Assembly (NCBI GenBank): GCA_016184315.1
Contig: JACPCU010000012.1
Span: 1 to 64,000 of the forward strand
Length of the DNA: 64,000 nucleotides
From: Nitrososphaerota archaeon
GTDB taxonomy: Archaea; Thermoproteota; Nitrososphaeria; Nitrososphaerales; JACQRY01
Reading direction: 5' to 3'
Part shown: piece by piece, positions 1 to 7,159 of the stretch
Numbering within the stretch: the first letter of the stretch is position 1
Layout: each line of letters opens with the position of its first letter
Notes under the pieces: model-generated
Database searches by the model: none
Told to the model about the DNA's origin: nothing
Seen by the model: only the letters and a program-made list of their open reading frames with translations
Position numbers and translations under genes: made by a program

Positions 1-944
1 TAGGATTGAAAGCAGACAAAGCAGTTCAAGGGGTTCTCCGCTTCTGGAGTTTCAATAGAACTATAGTAGGATTGAAAGTAGCAGCACAGTGTCCCGAAGC
101 CTGAGACTACTCCGCGTTTCAATAGAACTATAGTAGGATTGAAAGGAAGATCCTCGACCACAGGCTTCAGAGCGACGGCTCGTTTCAATAGAACTATAGT
201 AGGATTGAAAGGATAGTCTCCAGTGGCGGCGTGGTCAAGGCTCCAGTGTTTCAATAGAACTATAGTAGGATTGAAAGTGCTGCTGAGCAGCCAGCTAGGG
301 ATGCCTACGAGGCAGGTTTCAATAGAACTATAGTAGGATTGAAAGCGCTGCCCCCGAAACGGCGTCACAGAGGTGTTAAAAGTTTCAATAGAACTATAGT
401 AGGATTGAAAGTTGGCACGCATGGTACTGGATCTACAGGTCACTGACCGTTTCAATAGAACTATAGTAGGATTGAAAGGGCTTCCGCCCTGCTTGTTCAG
501 GTACACTACTCTGAGTTTCAATAGAACTATAGTAGGATTGAAAGGTCAATGATCGGCGTAGCACTGTGCAGTGCCGCTACAGTTTCAATAGAACTATAGT
601 AGGATTGAAAGTCAGCAACGAACGTTAATGTTGGGTTAGGTGTTTACGGTTTCAATAGAACTATAGTAGGATTGAAAGAAAATTTATATTATGTTGACAC
701 GGATTGTATTAATGGTTTCAATAGAACTATAGTAGGATTGAAAGCCGCCTCCACCTCCACCACTCGCCTTTACGATTTCGGTTTCAATAGAACTATAGTA
801 GGATTGAAAGAAGGCATACGCTTCTTTTCCTACTGCGCCATTTGTGCGGTTTCAATAGAACTATAGTAGGATTGAAAGTTGATCGAAGAGGAGGGTCGAG
901 GAATGAATTGTAGTGTTTCAATAGAACTATAGTAGGATTGATGG
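1..944. CRISPR. CRISPR array, trailer end
   Basis: A 30-base repeat (GTTTCAATAG...GGATTGAAAG) recurs at 49, 116, 182, 248, 316, 382, 449, 515, 582, 649, 715, 781, 849 and 915, with the last 12 bases of another copy at 1-12. The 14 spacers are 36-38 bases and all differ. The last repeat (915-944) decays at its 3' end (ATGG for AAAG), which is typical of the leader-distal end, so the leader and cas genes should lie left of the window. The repeat ends are complementary (TTTCAAT/ATTGAAA), giving a possible 7-bp stem in the crRNA precursor. No cas gene is visible here, so the type cannot be assigned. The ORF at 672-866 is an artefact of the repeats. Confidence 0.98.
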
Positions 945-1031
945 AAGATGCTTCCAAGTGGTCTGCCTTGGCTTTTGCTAGGTTGCGAATTTCGACGAGC
1001 TATAGTTGGTCTTTAGGCGTGCTTCTTTATC

Positions 1032-1469
1032 TTAGATCTTCAGGTCCGCTATGTGAGTTGCCCCGATTACCTGCTTGGCTTTTCTTACGAGTTCTTGGTC
1101 TGCTGAGACTAGTGTAGACCTTGTCTTCTTGGCTGTGACGATATACAACGCGTCGTAGTACGTCAGGTTGAGGACATAGGAAGTGTTCAAAGCTTCTTGG
1201 AGGTCGTCGCTGTCCAGGTGAGTCGTCCGGAGGGGGAGGGCCAATAGATGGCGGTAAGCTTGCTTGGTGTATTCTTGATCTACTTGCTTAAGTTTGGAGG
1301 ATAGGATCCACAGGGCATTGCCGGTTTCATAGTGTATGATGGGTGGAGCGTTGAGGTCTGCTGTTCCGTCCCTGAATGCTTGAAGTAGTTGAAGAGCTTT
1401 TTCGCTATAGTCTTCTTGGATGAACCATTTTAGAGCGACATTGGCGTCAACTGTTAGTTTCTTTTCCAA
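1032..1469 (-). CDS. vapC: VapC-type PIN-domain toxin
   Basis: 145-residue PIN-domain protein, the usual length for VapC. The N-terminal VDANVALKWF carries the first metal-binding aspartate, followed by the conserved Glu in YETGNALW (about residue 48) and C-terminal acidic residues in YYDALYIVTA and SADQELVRKA. PIN toxins are Mg-dependent RNases that cut tRNA or rRNA when freed from antitoxin. Its start overlaps the 3' end of the upstream antitoxin gene by 16 bases, indicating translational coupling. It lies directly beside the CRISPR trailer, a common location for archaeal toxin-antitoxin modules. Target RNA cannot be inferred. Confidence 0.93.
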   Translation of the reverse strand: MEKKLTVDANVALKWFIQEDYSEKALQLLQAFRDGTADLNAPPIIHYETGNALWILSSKLKQVDQEYTKQAYRHLLALPLRTTHLDSDDLQEALNTSYVLNLTYYDALYIVTAKKTRSTLVSADQELVRKAKQVIGATHIADLKI

Positions 1470-1693
1470 GTCCGTCTAGTCTCTTTCACTAGTTTTACCG
1501 TGGTTCCAGGCTCTGTTCTTGGAGCCTTTTCAGCGAGCTTGAGAATTGCGTTAACAGCTTTTTCCCTCTCTGTCCTCTGTAATTCCTGTTCTATAGCTTG
1601 TCGTAGGATTTCTCCCCATTTGACTTTTAGGCGGGTCATTTTCTCCTTTACTTCCTTCTTGACCTTCACTGATACGGTGACGTATTCACTCAT
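1454..1693 (-). CDS. vapB: VapB-type antitoxin
   Basis: 79-residue partner of the PIN toxin. The N-terminal MSEYVTVSVKVKKEVKEKM resembles a ribbon-helix-helix DNA-binding strand and helix, followed by helices rich in Arg/Lys/Glu (LRQAIEQELQRTEREKA) and a basic C-terminal tail (VKETRRTWKRN) suited to wrapping the toxin. It precedes and overlaps vapC, the usual antitoxin-first order, and such proteins normally autorepress the operon. A TATA-like element (CCTTTTATGCC on the minus strand, about 1718-1728) sits roughly 28 bases upstream of the ATG, so the message is probably near leaderless. The plus-strand ORF 1500-1703 is a shadow. Confidence 0.88.
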   Translation of the reverse strand: MSEYVTVSVKVKKEVKEKMTRLKVKWGEILRQAIEQELQRTEREKAVNAILKLAEKAPRTEPGTTVKLVKETRRTWKRN

Positions 1694-2092
1694 TCCTATC
1701 TGAAGTGTAGTAGATATTGGTAGGCATAAAAGGTTTACCTAAATAGTTGACAGTGTTCTGATGACTTCTCGGGGTATGACGCAGTTCTCTCTTTTTTCAT
1801 CTGCATTATGACATCTTCGTGCCCAGCAAACTTATCATAACCCAATCGGGTTAACGCACTATCGCATGAATTCCCGAATTCATTTTCTACACTCTATCTT
1901 AGCCATAACAACAGGTTCTCACCTTCAGATCATGCTTCTAATACCGCGCCTCCAAGCACTCTTCGAGTCTCCTGAGGATCCGCCGACAGCTACTGAGTTT
2001 CAATAGAACTATAGTAGAATTGAAAGAATCGCTCAGACCCAGAGTACCCCCCAAAAACCGAGGCGGTTCGCCGAAAACTCAAATACACATAC
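1694..2092. other. Intergenic region with orphan CRISPR repeat
   Basis: About 400 bases without a convincing gene. It holds the vapBC promoter at its left end and an isolated CRISPR repeat at 1997-2026. No other ORF or RNA gene is recognised. Confidence 0.6.
1997..2026 (+). repeat. Orphan CRISPR repeat
   Basis: A 30-base copy of the array repeat with one substitution (AGAATTG for AGGATTG), about 1.05 kb beyond the array trailer and in the same orientation. No second copy lies within spacer distance, so this is a solo repeat. It is probably a relic of a longer array interrupted by the vapBC module, or the trailer of an older one. Confidence 0.95.
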
Positions 2093-2347
2093 ATGCACAT
2101 AAAACCTGCCTTGGCTCATAGGACGATTACCATATCAGAGGAGGCCCACCGATCCCTAGCAAAGCTGAAGAAGGATAAAGAGTCCTTCACAGAAGTGATC
2201 CTGCGCTTGGCCTCTGCAAGGGGCAGCGCAACTCATCTACTGAAGTATCTCGAACAGATGCAGCCCAGCGAAGACCTTGCCGAAAGCATCGACGCCGCAA
2301 CGAGAAGAACGCGAAGAGCCAAGTTGCGAAAACCAATATTGGCGTAG
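2093..2347 (+). CDS. VapB-family antitoxin (PF02697-like)
   Basis: 84-residue protein with the pattern RTITISEEAHRSLAKLKKDKESFTEVILRL, which is characteristic of the archaeal VapB antitoxin family with an AbrB/RHH-like N-terminus. The C-terminal half (LLKYLEQM...SIDAATRRTRRAKLRK) is helical and basic, as expected for a toxin-binding tail. No intact PIN toxin follows. Instead the downstream 280 bases contain a broken HicA-like fragment. It may therefore be an orphan antitoxin left after loss of its toxin, or an anti-addiction gene. The start ATG is the first in frame after the orphan CRISPR repeat. Confidence 0.75.
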   Translation: MHIKPALAHRTITISEEAHRSLAKLKKDKESFTEVILRLASARGSATHLLKYLEQMQPSEDLAESIDAATRRTRRAKLRKPILA

Positions 2348-2436
2348 GTTCTAGGAACGAAAAGTCCTTGGTCTGTCCAGACACGTCTGTCATGGTGGCT
2401 ACTAAGTGCAACTTTCCCTGAAGCCGACCATGCTGA

Positions 2437-2625
2437 ATTTCTAAAGGCCGTGTCCCGAAGACGCACCAGAATCTCAAAGAGGTAGGCCATATCTACCTGA
2501 CCGATCAGGGTAGGAAACACAAAGTTACCGTGCCAAGACATGATCCCATAAGGACGCGGACACTATTGTCGATAGTTGAACAGACAGGGCTGACAAGAAA
2601 CGAGTTCATTGATCTGCTAAAGTGA
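2437..2625 (+). pseudogene. HicA-like toxin remnant (C-terminal part)
   Basis: An open frame without a start codon ending at TGA 2623-2625 encodes ...GHIYLTDQGRKHKVTVPRHD followed by TLLSIVEQTGLTRNEFIDLLK. This matches the C-terminal half of HicA/YcfA mRNA interferases (GSHHIY..., VTVPMHPG..., GTLRSILRQAGLTREEFLELL). The N-terminal strand and the usual catalytic His region are not recognisable upstream, and the frame opens after a TGA at 2434. I read it as a decayed toxin gene behind a VapB-like antitoxin. Recognition is by eye from family memory, so moderately sure. Confidence 0.5.
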
Positions 2626-2629
2626 ATTG

Positions 2630-2937
2630 TCAAACAACCCTAGAGACTCATACAACAAAAAACCCTTCAATAGAACCACATCAGGAACGAAAGCAGAGAT
2701 CAAGGAAAAACCAACAGCCAAACCACCATCAAACAACCCGAAACACCCATCAAACAAACCAAAACAACAAGAAACAACCCCCAACCCTACTTAAACCCCC
2801 CCTAGTCCCCCCACCCCCAAACACGAGCACCACCCACCCCCCGCCAAAGACACCCAAGCAAGAAAAGACAACCCAACAACCTCCACCCAGGGCAAAAAGC
2901 GTATAGCCACCACCAATTCCGCTACACTTGCAGCCCC
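2630..2937. other. A+C-skewed non-coding stretch with C-runs
   Basis: This region is strikingly poor in G and T on the plus strand and contains five C-runs of 3-7 bases between 2778 and 2818. The complementary strand therefore has G-runs fitting a G-quadruplex motif. The ORFs here (2622-2906 plus, 2750-2968 minus) encode low-complexity Thr/Pro/Asn/Gln or Gly/Val strings and look spurious. The skew continues into the first 400-500 bases of the following helicase gene. A weak TATA-like element lies near 2897-2906. Confidence 0.6.
2664..2693 (+). repeat. Decayed CRISPR repeat copy
   Basis: CCTTCAATAGAACCACATCA...GAACGAAAG aligns without gaps to the 30-base array repeat with 22 of 30 identical positions by hand count, including the TTCAATAGAAC core and the GAAAG end. 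It lies 640 bases beyond the orphan repeat in the same orientation and is probably an older, mutated relic of the locus. Confidence 0.55.
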
Positions 2938-5811
2938 TTGACAGAACACCGCAAAGACATCTTTTCATCCTTCACCAAACCCATTCAAAGAGCCCTAAAA
3001 GAACGAGGCTTCACCACCCCAACACAACCCCAAACAGCAGCCATACCCCACATAACCCAAAACAAAAACATCCTCCTAATCGCACCCACAGGAACAGGCA
3101 AAACCGAAGCAGCCATCCTTCCCGTACTAAACGCCCTACAAACCATGACCGACAAACCCAGAGGCATCAAAGTCCTCTACATAACCCCACTAAGAGCCCT
3201 GAACAGAGACCTCCTCGAAAGACTGCAATGGTGGTGCAAAATCCTCGACATAAGACTAGCAGTAAGACACGGCGACACCGAAACAGCCGAAAGAGGCAAG
3301 CAGGCCCTCGCACCACCAGACATCCTGATCACCACCCCTGAAACACTGCAAGCCATCCTTCCCGGCAAAGTAATGAAGAAACATCTCAGCGAAGTAAGAT
3401 GGATCGTAGTCGACGAAGTCCACGAACTAGCAGGCGAAAAGAGGGGCAGCCAACTCTCCCTAGCCTTAGAGCGCCTCCGCCTACTAACACAAAGAGAGTT
3501 TCAAATCATAGGGCTGTCAGCCACCATAGGCACGCCTGAAAGAGTAGCCAGCTTCCTCGTAGGCGAAGGTAGACCATGCGAAGTCATCGATGTCGCAGTC
3601 CACAGACAGGTCGAACTAGAAGTTGTATACCCAAGGGCTTCCGTAGAAGACCTCGAGCTAGCTTCAAAGCTTTACACTCACCCTGAAGCCGCTGCAAGGC
3701 TGAACCTCATCAAGAAGACGGTAGAAAACCATAGATCTAGCTTAGTCTTCACCAACACCAGGTCTGAAGCTGAGATCTTAGCCAACCGGTTCCGCCTTCT
3801 AGACATGAATTATCCGCTCGGGATTCACCACGGCTCTCTATCCAAGACCTCCCGCATCGCCACTGAAAGAGGCTTAAAAGAAGGCAGACTGTCAAGCATC
3901 ATCTGCACCAGCAGCCTTGAACTAGGCATAGACATCGGTCAACTGGATCTTGTGATACAGTATAATTCACCTAGACAGGTGACCCGCCTACTCCAACGCG
4001 TGGGCAGAAGCGGCCATAAGATCGGCGGAGTCTCAAAGGGCGTCATCATCACCCAAGACTCGGATGACGCTTTGGAGTCGATGGTTATCGGGCGCAGAGC
4101 CTTAGTGGGGCTCCTAGAACCCGTTGACATGCCTGATAAGCCCTACGAGCCTTTGGTGCACCAGATGGTAGGTCTGCTTCTCCAAAAGGCCCGTTGGTAT
4201 GTTGAAGAGGCGTTGGAGTTGTTCGCAAAGGCGTATCCGTATCGCAGCCTTGTGGAGGAGGATTTGGAGAAGGTTTTGAAGTATATGCATGAGCGTTACC
4301 CTCGGCTATCATGGTATTCCTCCAAGGACAGTATCTTCACTAGGCCTCAGAATATTTCAGCATTCTACGACTATTATTTCGGGAATCTCAGTATGATTCC
4401 AGATGAGAAACAGTTCGTTGTCCTAGCTGAGGATAATGTGCCTGTAGGCGTCTTGGATGAAGCGTTCGTAGCTGAGCACGGGGAAATCGGCACCAAGTTT
4501 GTGGAAGCAGGCTTGGTCTGGGGAGTGAAACAGATCTATAACGACAGGATATACGTGAAGAGAGAAGAAGACCCAGTAGGAGCGATTCCCACTTGGGTTG
4601 GGGAAGAAATACCAGTCCCCCTCGAAGTTGCCATGGAAGTAGGCTCCATCAGGAGGATTGCGGAAGAACGGTTGAAACAAGGCGCCCCTCTAGAGGAAGT
4701 TGCAGCCGAGCTGTCGAAGCAATATCCTGCGTCAGCAGAGACCGCCGCAAGAGCGCTCTCGGAGGTTAAGGAGCATGTTGAGAAAGGAATACCTGTGGCT
4801 ACGGATAGGCGTGCGACCATAGAGCAGTGGCGAGACTACACCATAATCAGCTGCTACTTCGGCCACCTCGTCAACAGAACTTTGTCGAGGCTTCTTGGCC
4901 ATATGCTCTCAGAGAAGAAGGGTGAGGCTGTAGGCGTGCATCAGGACCAGTACAGGGTGATGTTGAACATCGTTGAACCTGTCGAGGAGATCAGAGGCTT
5001 GTTGGCCAAGCTTGCTAAGGAAAACCTCAGCGAAGCTATGGTTCCCTCGATGGCCAACACAGGCATGTTCAGACGGCGATTCCTCCACGTTGCAAAGAAG
5101 TTCGGGGTCATCGAAAAGGACGCTGACCTAAGTAGCTCTAGACTGAGCGACTTGATCAAGAGTCTCAGAGACACAGCTGTGTTCGAAGAAGCTGTGAAGA
5201 CGACGCTACTTAGAGATGTTGACATGCAGGGCACCAAGAAGGTTCTTGACAGCATAGCTTCAGGCGAAATCCAAATAGAGCTCTTACGAAGATCTGAAGA
5301 ACTGTCACCTATTGCCCGCGTCGGCATGGAGGAGCTCGGACGAAAAGCGGACCTTGTTCCCCCTGAGAAAATGAAAAGGATCCTAGTGCAGTCTGCCAAG
5401 GCTAGACTACTCAACGAGTCCAAGACCTTCGTCTGCGTGGGTTGTTGGAACTACTTGGAGAACAAGAGGGTTGCTTCTTTCCAAGATCCTATGTGCCCTC
5501 TATGTAGCTCTCGGAGAATCGGATTTGTTGACGAAGCTGAGGAAACAATATGGAGACTATGTGATGCCGTGAAGAGCAATAAGGGACAAGAGTTAGCTAA
5601 GCGTTACAGAAGGCTTCACAGAAGACTTTTGAGGACAGCTGAACTGGTTGAGAAGAATGGGTTCGCAGCTGTTGTGGCACTTGTCGGAAGAGGAATAACT
5701 CCATCCGAAGCCGCTTCGTTTCTGGGTGGTGACAAGCAGTTGAGCGACGAACTAGTTGAACGAGTGTTGGAGACTGAGAAAAAGATCTTGAGGAGGCGTT
5801 ACTTCGCCTGA
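2938..5811 (+). CDS. lhr: Lhr-type superfamily 2 DNA helicase
   Basis: 957-residue ATP-dependent helicase. RecA1 carries the Q-motif region, Walker A APTGTGKT (49-56), TPLRALNRDL, the DEVH box (159-162) and SATIG. RecA2 carries VFTNTRSEAE, TSSLELGIDIG and the arginine-finger motif RVGRSGH. A winged-helix and Lhr-core segment follows, and the protein ends in a four-cysteine zinc ribbon (C833/C836 and C853/C856). Lhr proteins are 3'-5' DNA or RNA:DNA helicases acting in repair and replication-fork maintenance. Start is TTG at 2938: the next in-frame ATG is at 3148, after Walker A, so an upstream start is required. The 3' end overlaps the convergent KITE gene by 13 bases. The first part of the gene shares the A+C skew of the upstream region. 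Confidence 0.95.
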   Translation: MTEHRKDIFSSFTKPIQRALKERGFTTPTQPQTAAIPHITQNKNILLIAPTGTGKTEAAILPVLNALQTMTDKPRGIKVLYITPLRALNRDLLERLQWWCKILDIRLAVRHGDTETAERGKQALAPPDILITTPETLQAILPGKVMKKHLSEVRWIVVDEVHELAGEKRGSQLSLALERLRLLTQREFQIIGLSATIGTPERVASFLVGEGRPCEVIDVAVHRQVELEVVYPRASVEDLELASKLYTHPEAAARLNLIKKTVENHRSSLVFTNTRSEAEILANRFRLLDMNYPLGIHHGSLSKTSRIATERGLKEGRLSSIICTSSLELGIDIGQLDLVIQYNSPRQVTRLLQRVGRSGHKIGGVSKGVIITQDSDDALESMVIGRRALVGLLEPVDMPDKPYEPLVHQMVGLLLQKARWYVEEALELFAKAYPYRSLVEEDLEKVLKYMHERYPRLSWYSSKDSIFTRPQNISAFYDYYFGNLSMIPDEKQFVVLAEDNVPVGVLDEAFVAEHGEIGTKFVEAGLVWGVKQIYNDRIYVKREEDPVGAIPTWVGEEIPVPLEVAMEVGSIRRIAEERLKQGAPLEEVAAELSKQYPASAETAARALSEVKEHVEKGIPVATDRRATIEQWRDYTIISCYFGHLVNRTLSRLLGHMLSEKKGEAVGVHQDQYRVMLNIVEPVEEIRGLLAKLAKENLSEAMVPSMANTGMFRRRFLHVAKKFGVIEKDADLSSSRLSDLIKSLRDTAVFEEAVKTTLLRDVDMQGTKKVLDSIASGEIQIELLRRSEELSPIARVGMEELGRKADLVPPEKMKRILVQSAKARLLNESKTFVCVGCWNYLENKRVASFQDPMCPLCSSRRIGFVDEAEETIWRLCDAVKSNKGQELAKRYRRLHRRLLRTAELVEKNGFAAVVALVGRGITPSEAASFLGGDKQLSDELVERVLETEKKILRRRYFA

Positions 5812-6395
5812 GCCTCTTCCTGTTGCTGCCCAGTAGACGTAGAGAGCAGTACAGTCATCAACGCTTTCTGATCTATTTCCGCTCTGGTTCTCCAGCCTAT
5901 TGAGAGCACATCTTCTCCGCTCTGGATCAAGTAGCCAAGCCTGATGAATCTGTCCAGTGTCAGATCAATCCGCCATTTAGGAAACTTGTCTTTCAGAATC
6001 TGCTCGACATCTTTTCTCGAAACTTTGCCATGTCTGGAAACCGTATATGCCACTGTAGCCGCCAGAATCGACAAATCATCTATCCTCCAACCACCGTTCA
6101 ACAGTTCTGCCACAGGAGGGGGATACCTCATGACGACGAAGAACCTTGCCTTATCATAATCATCAGAGGACTCTCCTTCCTCTCCAACGATCTTAACATC
6201 CAAGTCAAGCCTATCCAGCTCCTGTTTCAACAAGTCAACGATCCTCACATAGTCTTTACCAAGGCTCTTCTTCAACTCCCATCCCTTCACTCCAGGTGAA
6301 CGGGGTCTCTGCAAAAGCAGTAGCTGCGCAGCCCTGCGAACCTTTCTCTGAACTTCTGCCTCCTCCGCCAAGCCTACTTCAACCTCTTCCTCCAC
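5799..6395 (-). CDS. KITE / MAGE-Nse3-like winged-helix subunit of SMC complex
   Basis: 198 residues, third gene of an operon with SMC and kleisin-like genes. An acidic N-terminus leads to a first winged-helix-like unit (SPGVKGWELKKSLGKDYVRIVDLL) and a strand segment (KARFFVVMRYP). A second winged helix follows (IDDLSILAATVAYTVSRHGKVSRKDVEQIL...LTLDRFIRLGYL). Two tandem winged helices are the KITE layout of ScpB, MukE and Nse1/Nse3, and the second unit most recalls the MAGE/Nse3 fold. Its likely role is to bind the kleisin linker and DNA. The GTG start overlaps the kleisin gene by 22 bases, implying coupled translation. Function is inferred from fold-like pattern and gene order, not from clear sequence identity. 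Confidence 0.7.
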   Translation of the reverse strand: MEEEVEVGLAEEAEVQRKVRRAAQLLLLQRPRSPGVKGWELKKSLGKDYVRIVDLLKQELDRLDLDVKIVGEEGESSDDYDKARFFVVMRYPPPVAELLNGGWRIDDLSILAATVAYTVSRHGKVSRKDVEQILKDKFPKWRIDLTLDRFIRLGYLIQSGEDVLSIGWRTRAEIDQKALMTVLLSTSTGQQQEEAQAK

Positions 6396-7159
6396 TCATC
6401 GTAGCTGAGACGCGTCGCCACAGAGCGAGGCTGACCAACTCCCACACCGCTCCTTAGCACCGTCAGCCAAGTCCTCTCCTCTAAGGAATCCACGTGCAGA
6501 GCTAATCTACCCTCTGAAACCAAGAAACTTGTAACATAAGCTCTGATAACAGTGTCAGCAAAACTGTCCACGCAAATGAAGTCCCAGTAATCAATCTTGC
6601 CCTCCCCAGCTGTTCTGACTCTGGCTTCCTCTAACAGTTCTTGCAGCTTGGCTTCAAACTCCTGTTCCGCCAAGACTTGAAGCTTCAACAGGTCTTTGAG
6701 AGTCAAGGCTCCACCGGGAGCAGCTTCAGGAACTCCTAGGTCAACTTGCCTCTGGCTTAGAGGGAGAAGCCCGTTCCAATAATCTACAGCCTGCTTTAGC
6801 CCATCCGGGAAGATCTGGTTTAGATGCACTATAGGATGGATGCTCTCCGCAAGGTCATTAGCTAAGTCATCGACGCTGCTCAACCTGATCTTGAGCTCCA
6901 CCAGTACAGGGTCTATGTAGAGAGCTGACGCTCGGCGCTTCAACCATTCGCCTTGAAGCCTAACGATGCTTGAAAGAGCGTTAAGAGCCTCCGAGTCGAG
7001 GAGTAACTCATCCAGCAGCTTCCAGTCAGGTAGATGAGTCTTCAAAGTGTTGAGGGATGCCTCAATATCAACTTGGAAAGGATCTACTCCTCTTGCTCCA
7101 ACAACTCTGCATAGATCTATGACGCGCATCAGCTCATCTAGAGCTATTTTACTTGGCAC
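6374..7159 (-). CDS. Kleisin-like (ScpA/Nse4-type) SMC partner
   Basis: 261 residues. The N-terminal region resembles the ScpA helical domain: GVDPFQVDI, then SEALNALSSIVRLQGEWLKRRASALYIDPVLVELKIR, a pattern like the ScpA segment that docks on the SMC neck and ends in hydrophobic LLELK(S/I)R. A linker with VPEAAPGGALTLKDLLKLQVLAEQEFEAKLQELLEEAR follows. The C-terminal 60 residues (FADTVIRAYVTSFLVSEGRLALHVDSLEERTWLTVLR) look like a small winged helix for binding the other SMC head. GTG start; it overlaps the SMC gene upstream by 11 bases and the KITE gene downstream by 22. Assignment rests on layout and context. Confidence 0.65.
   Translation of the reverse strand: MPSKIALDELMRVIDLCRVVGARGVDPFQVDIEASLNTLKTHLPDWKLLDELLLDSEALNALSSIVRLQGEWLKRRASALYIDPVLVELKIRLSSVDDLANDLAESIHPIVHLNQIFPDGLKQAVDYWNGLLPLSQRQVDLGVPEAAPGGALTLKDLLKLQVLAEQEFEAKLQELLEEARVRTAGEGKIDYWDFICVDSFADTVIRAYVTSFLVSEGRLALHVDSLEERTWLTVLRSGVGVGQPRSVATRLSYDEWRKRLK

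Noticed and set aside
672-866. 64-residue ORF in the CRISPR array
   Set aside because: It is made of repeats and spacers; repeated peptide GFNRTIVGLK comes from the repeat unit.
2622-2968. ORFs of 94 (plus) and 72 (minus) residues in the A+C-rich stretch
   Set aside because: Low-complexity composition follows the strand skew; no family resemblance.
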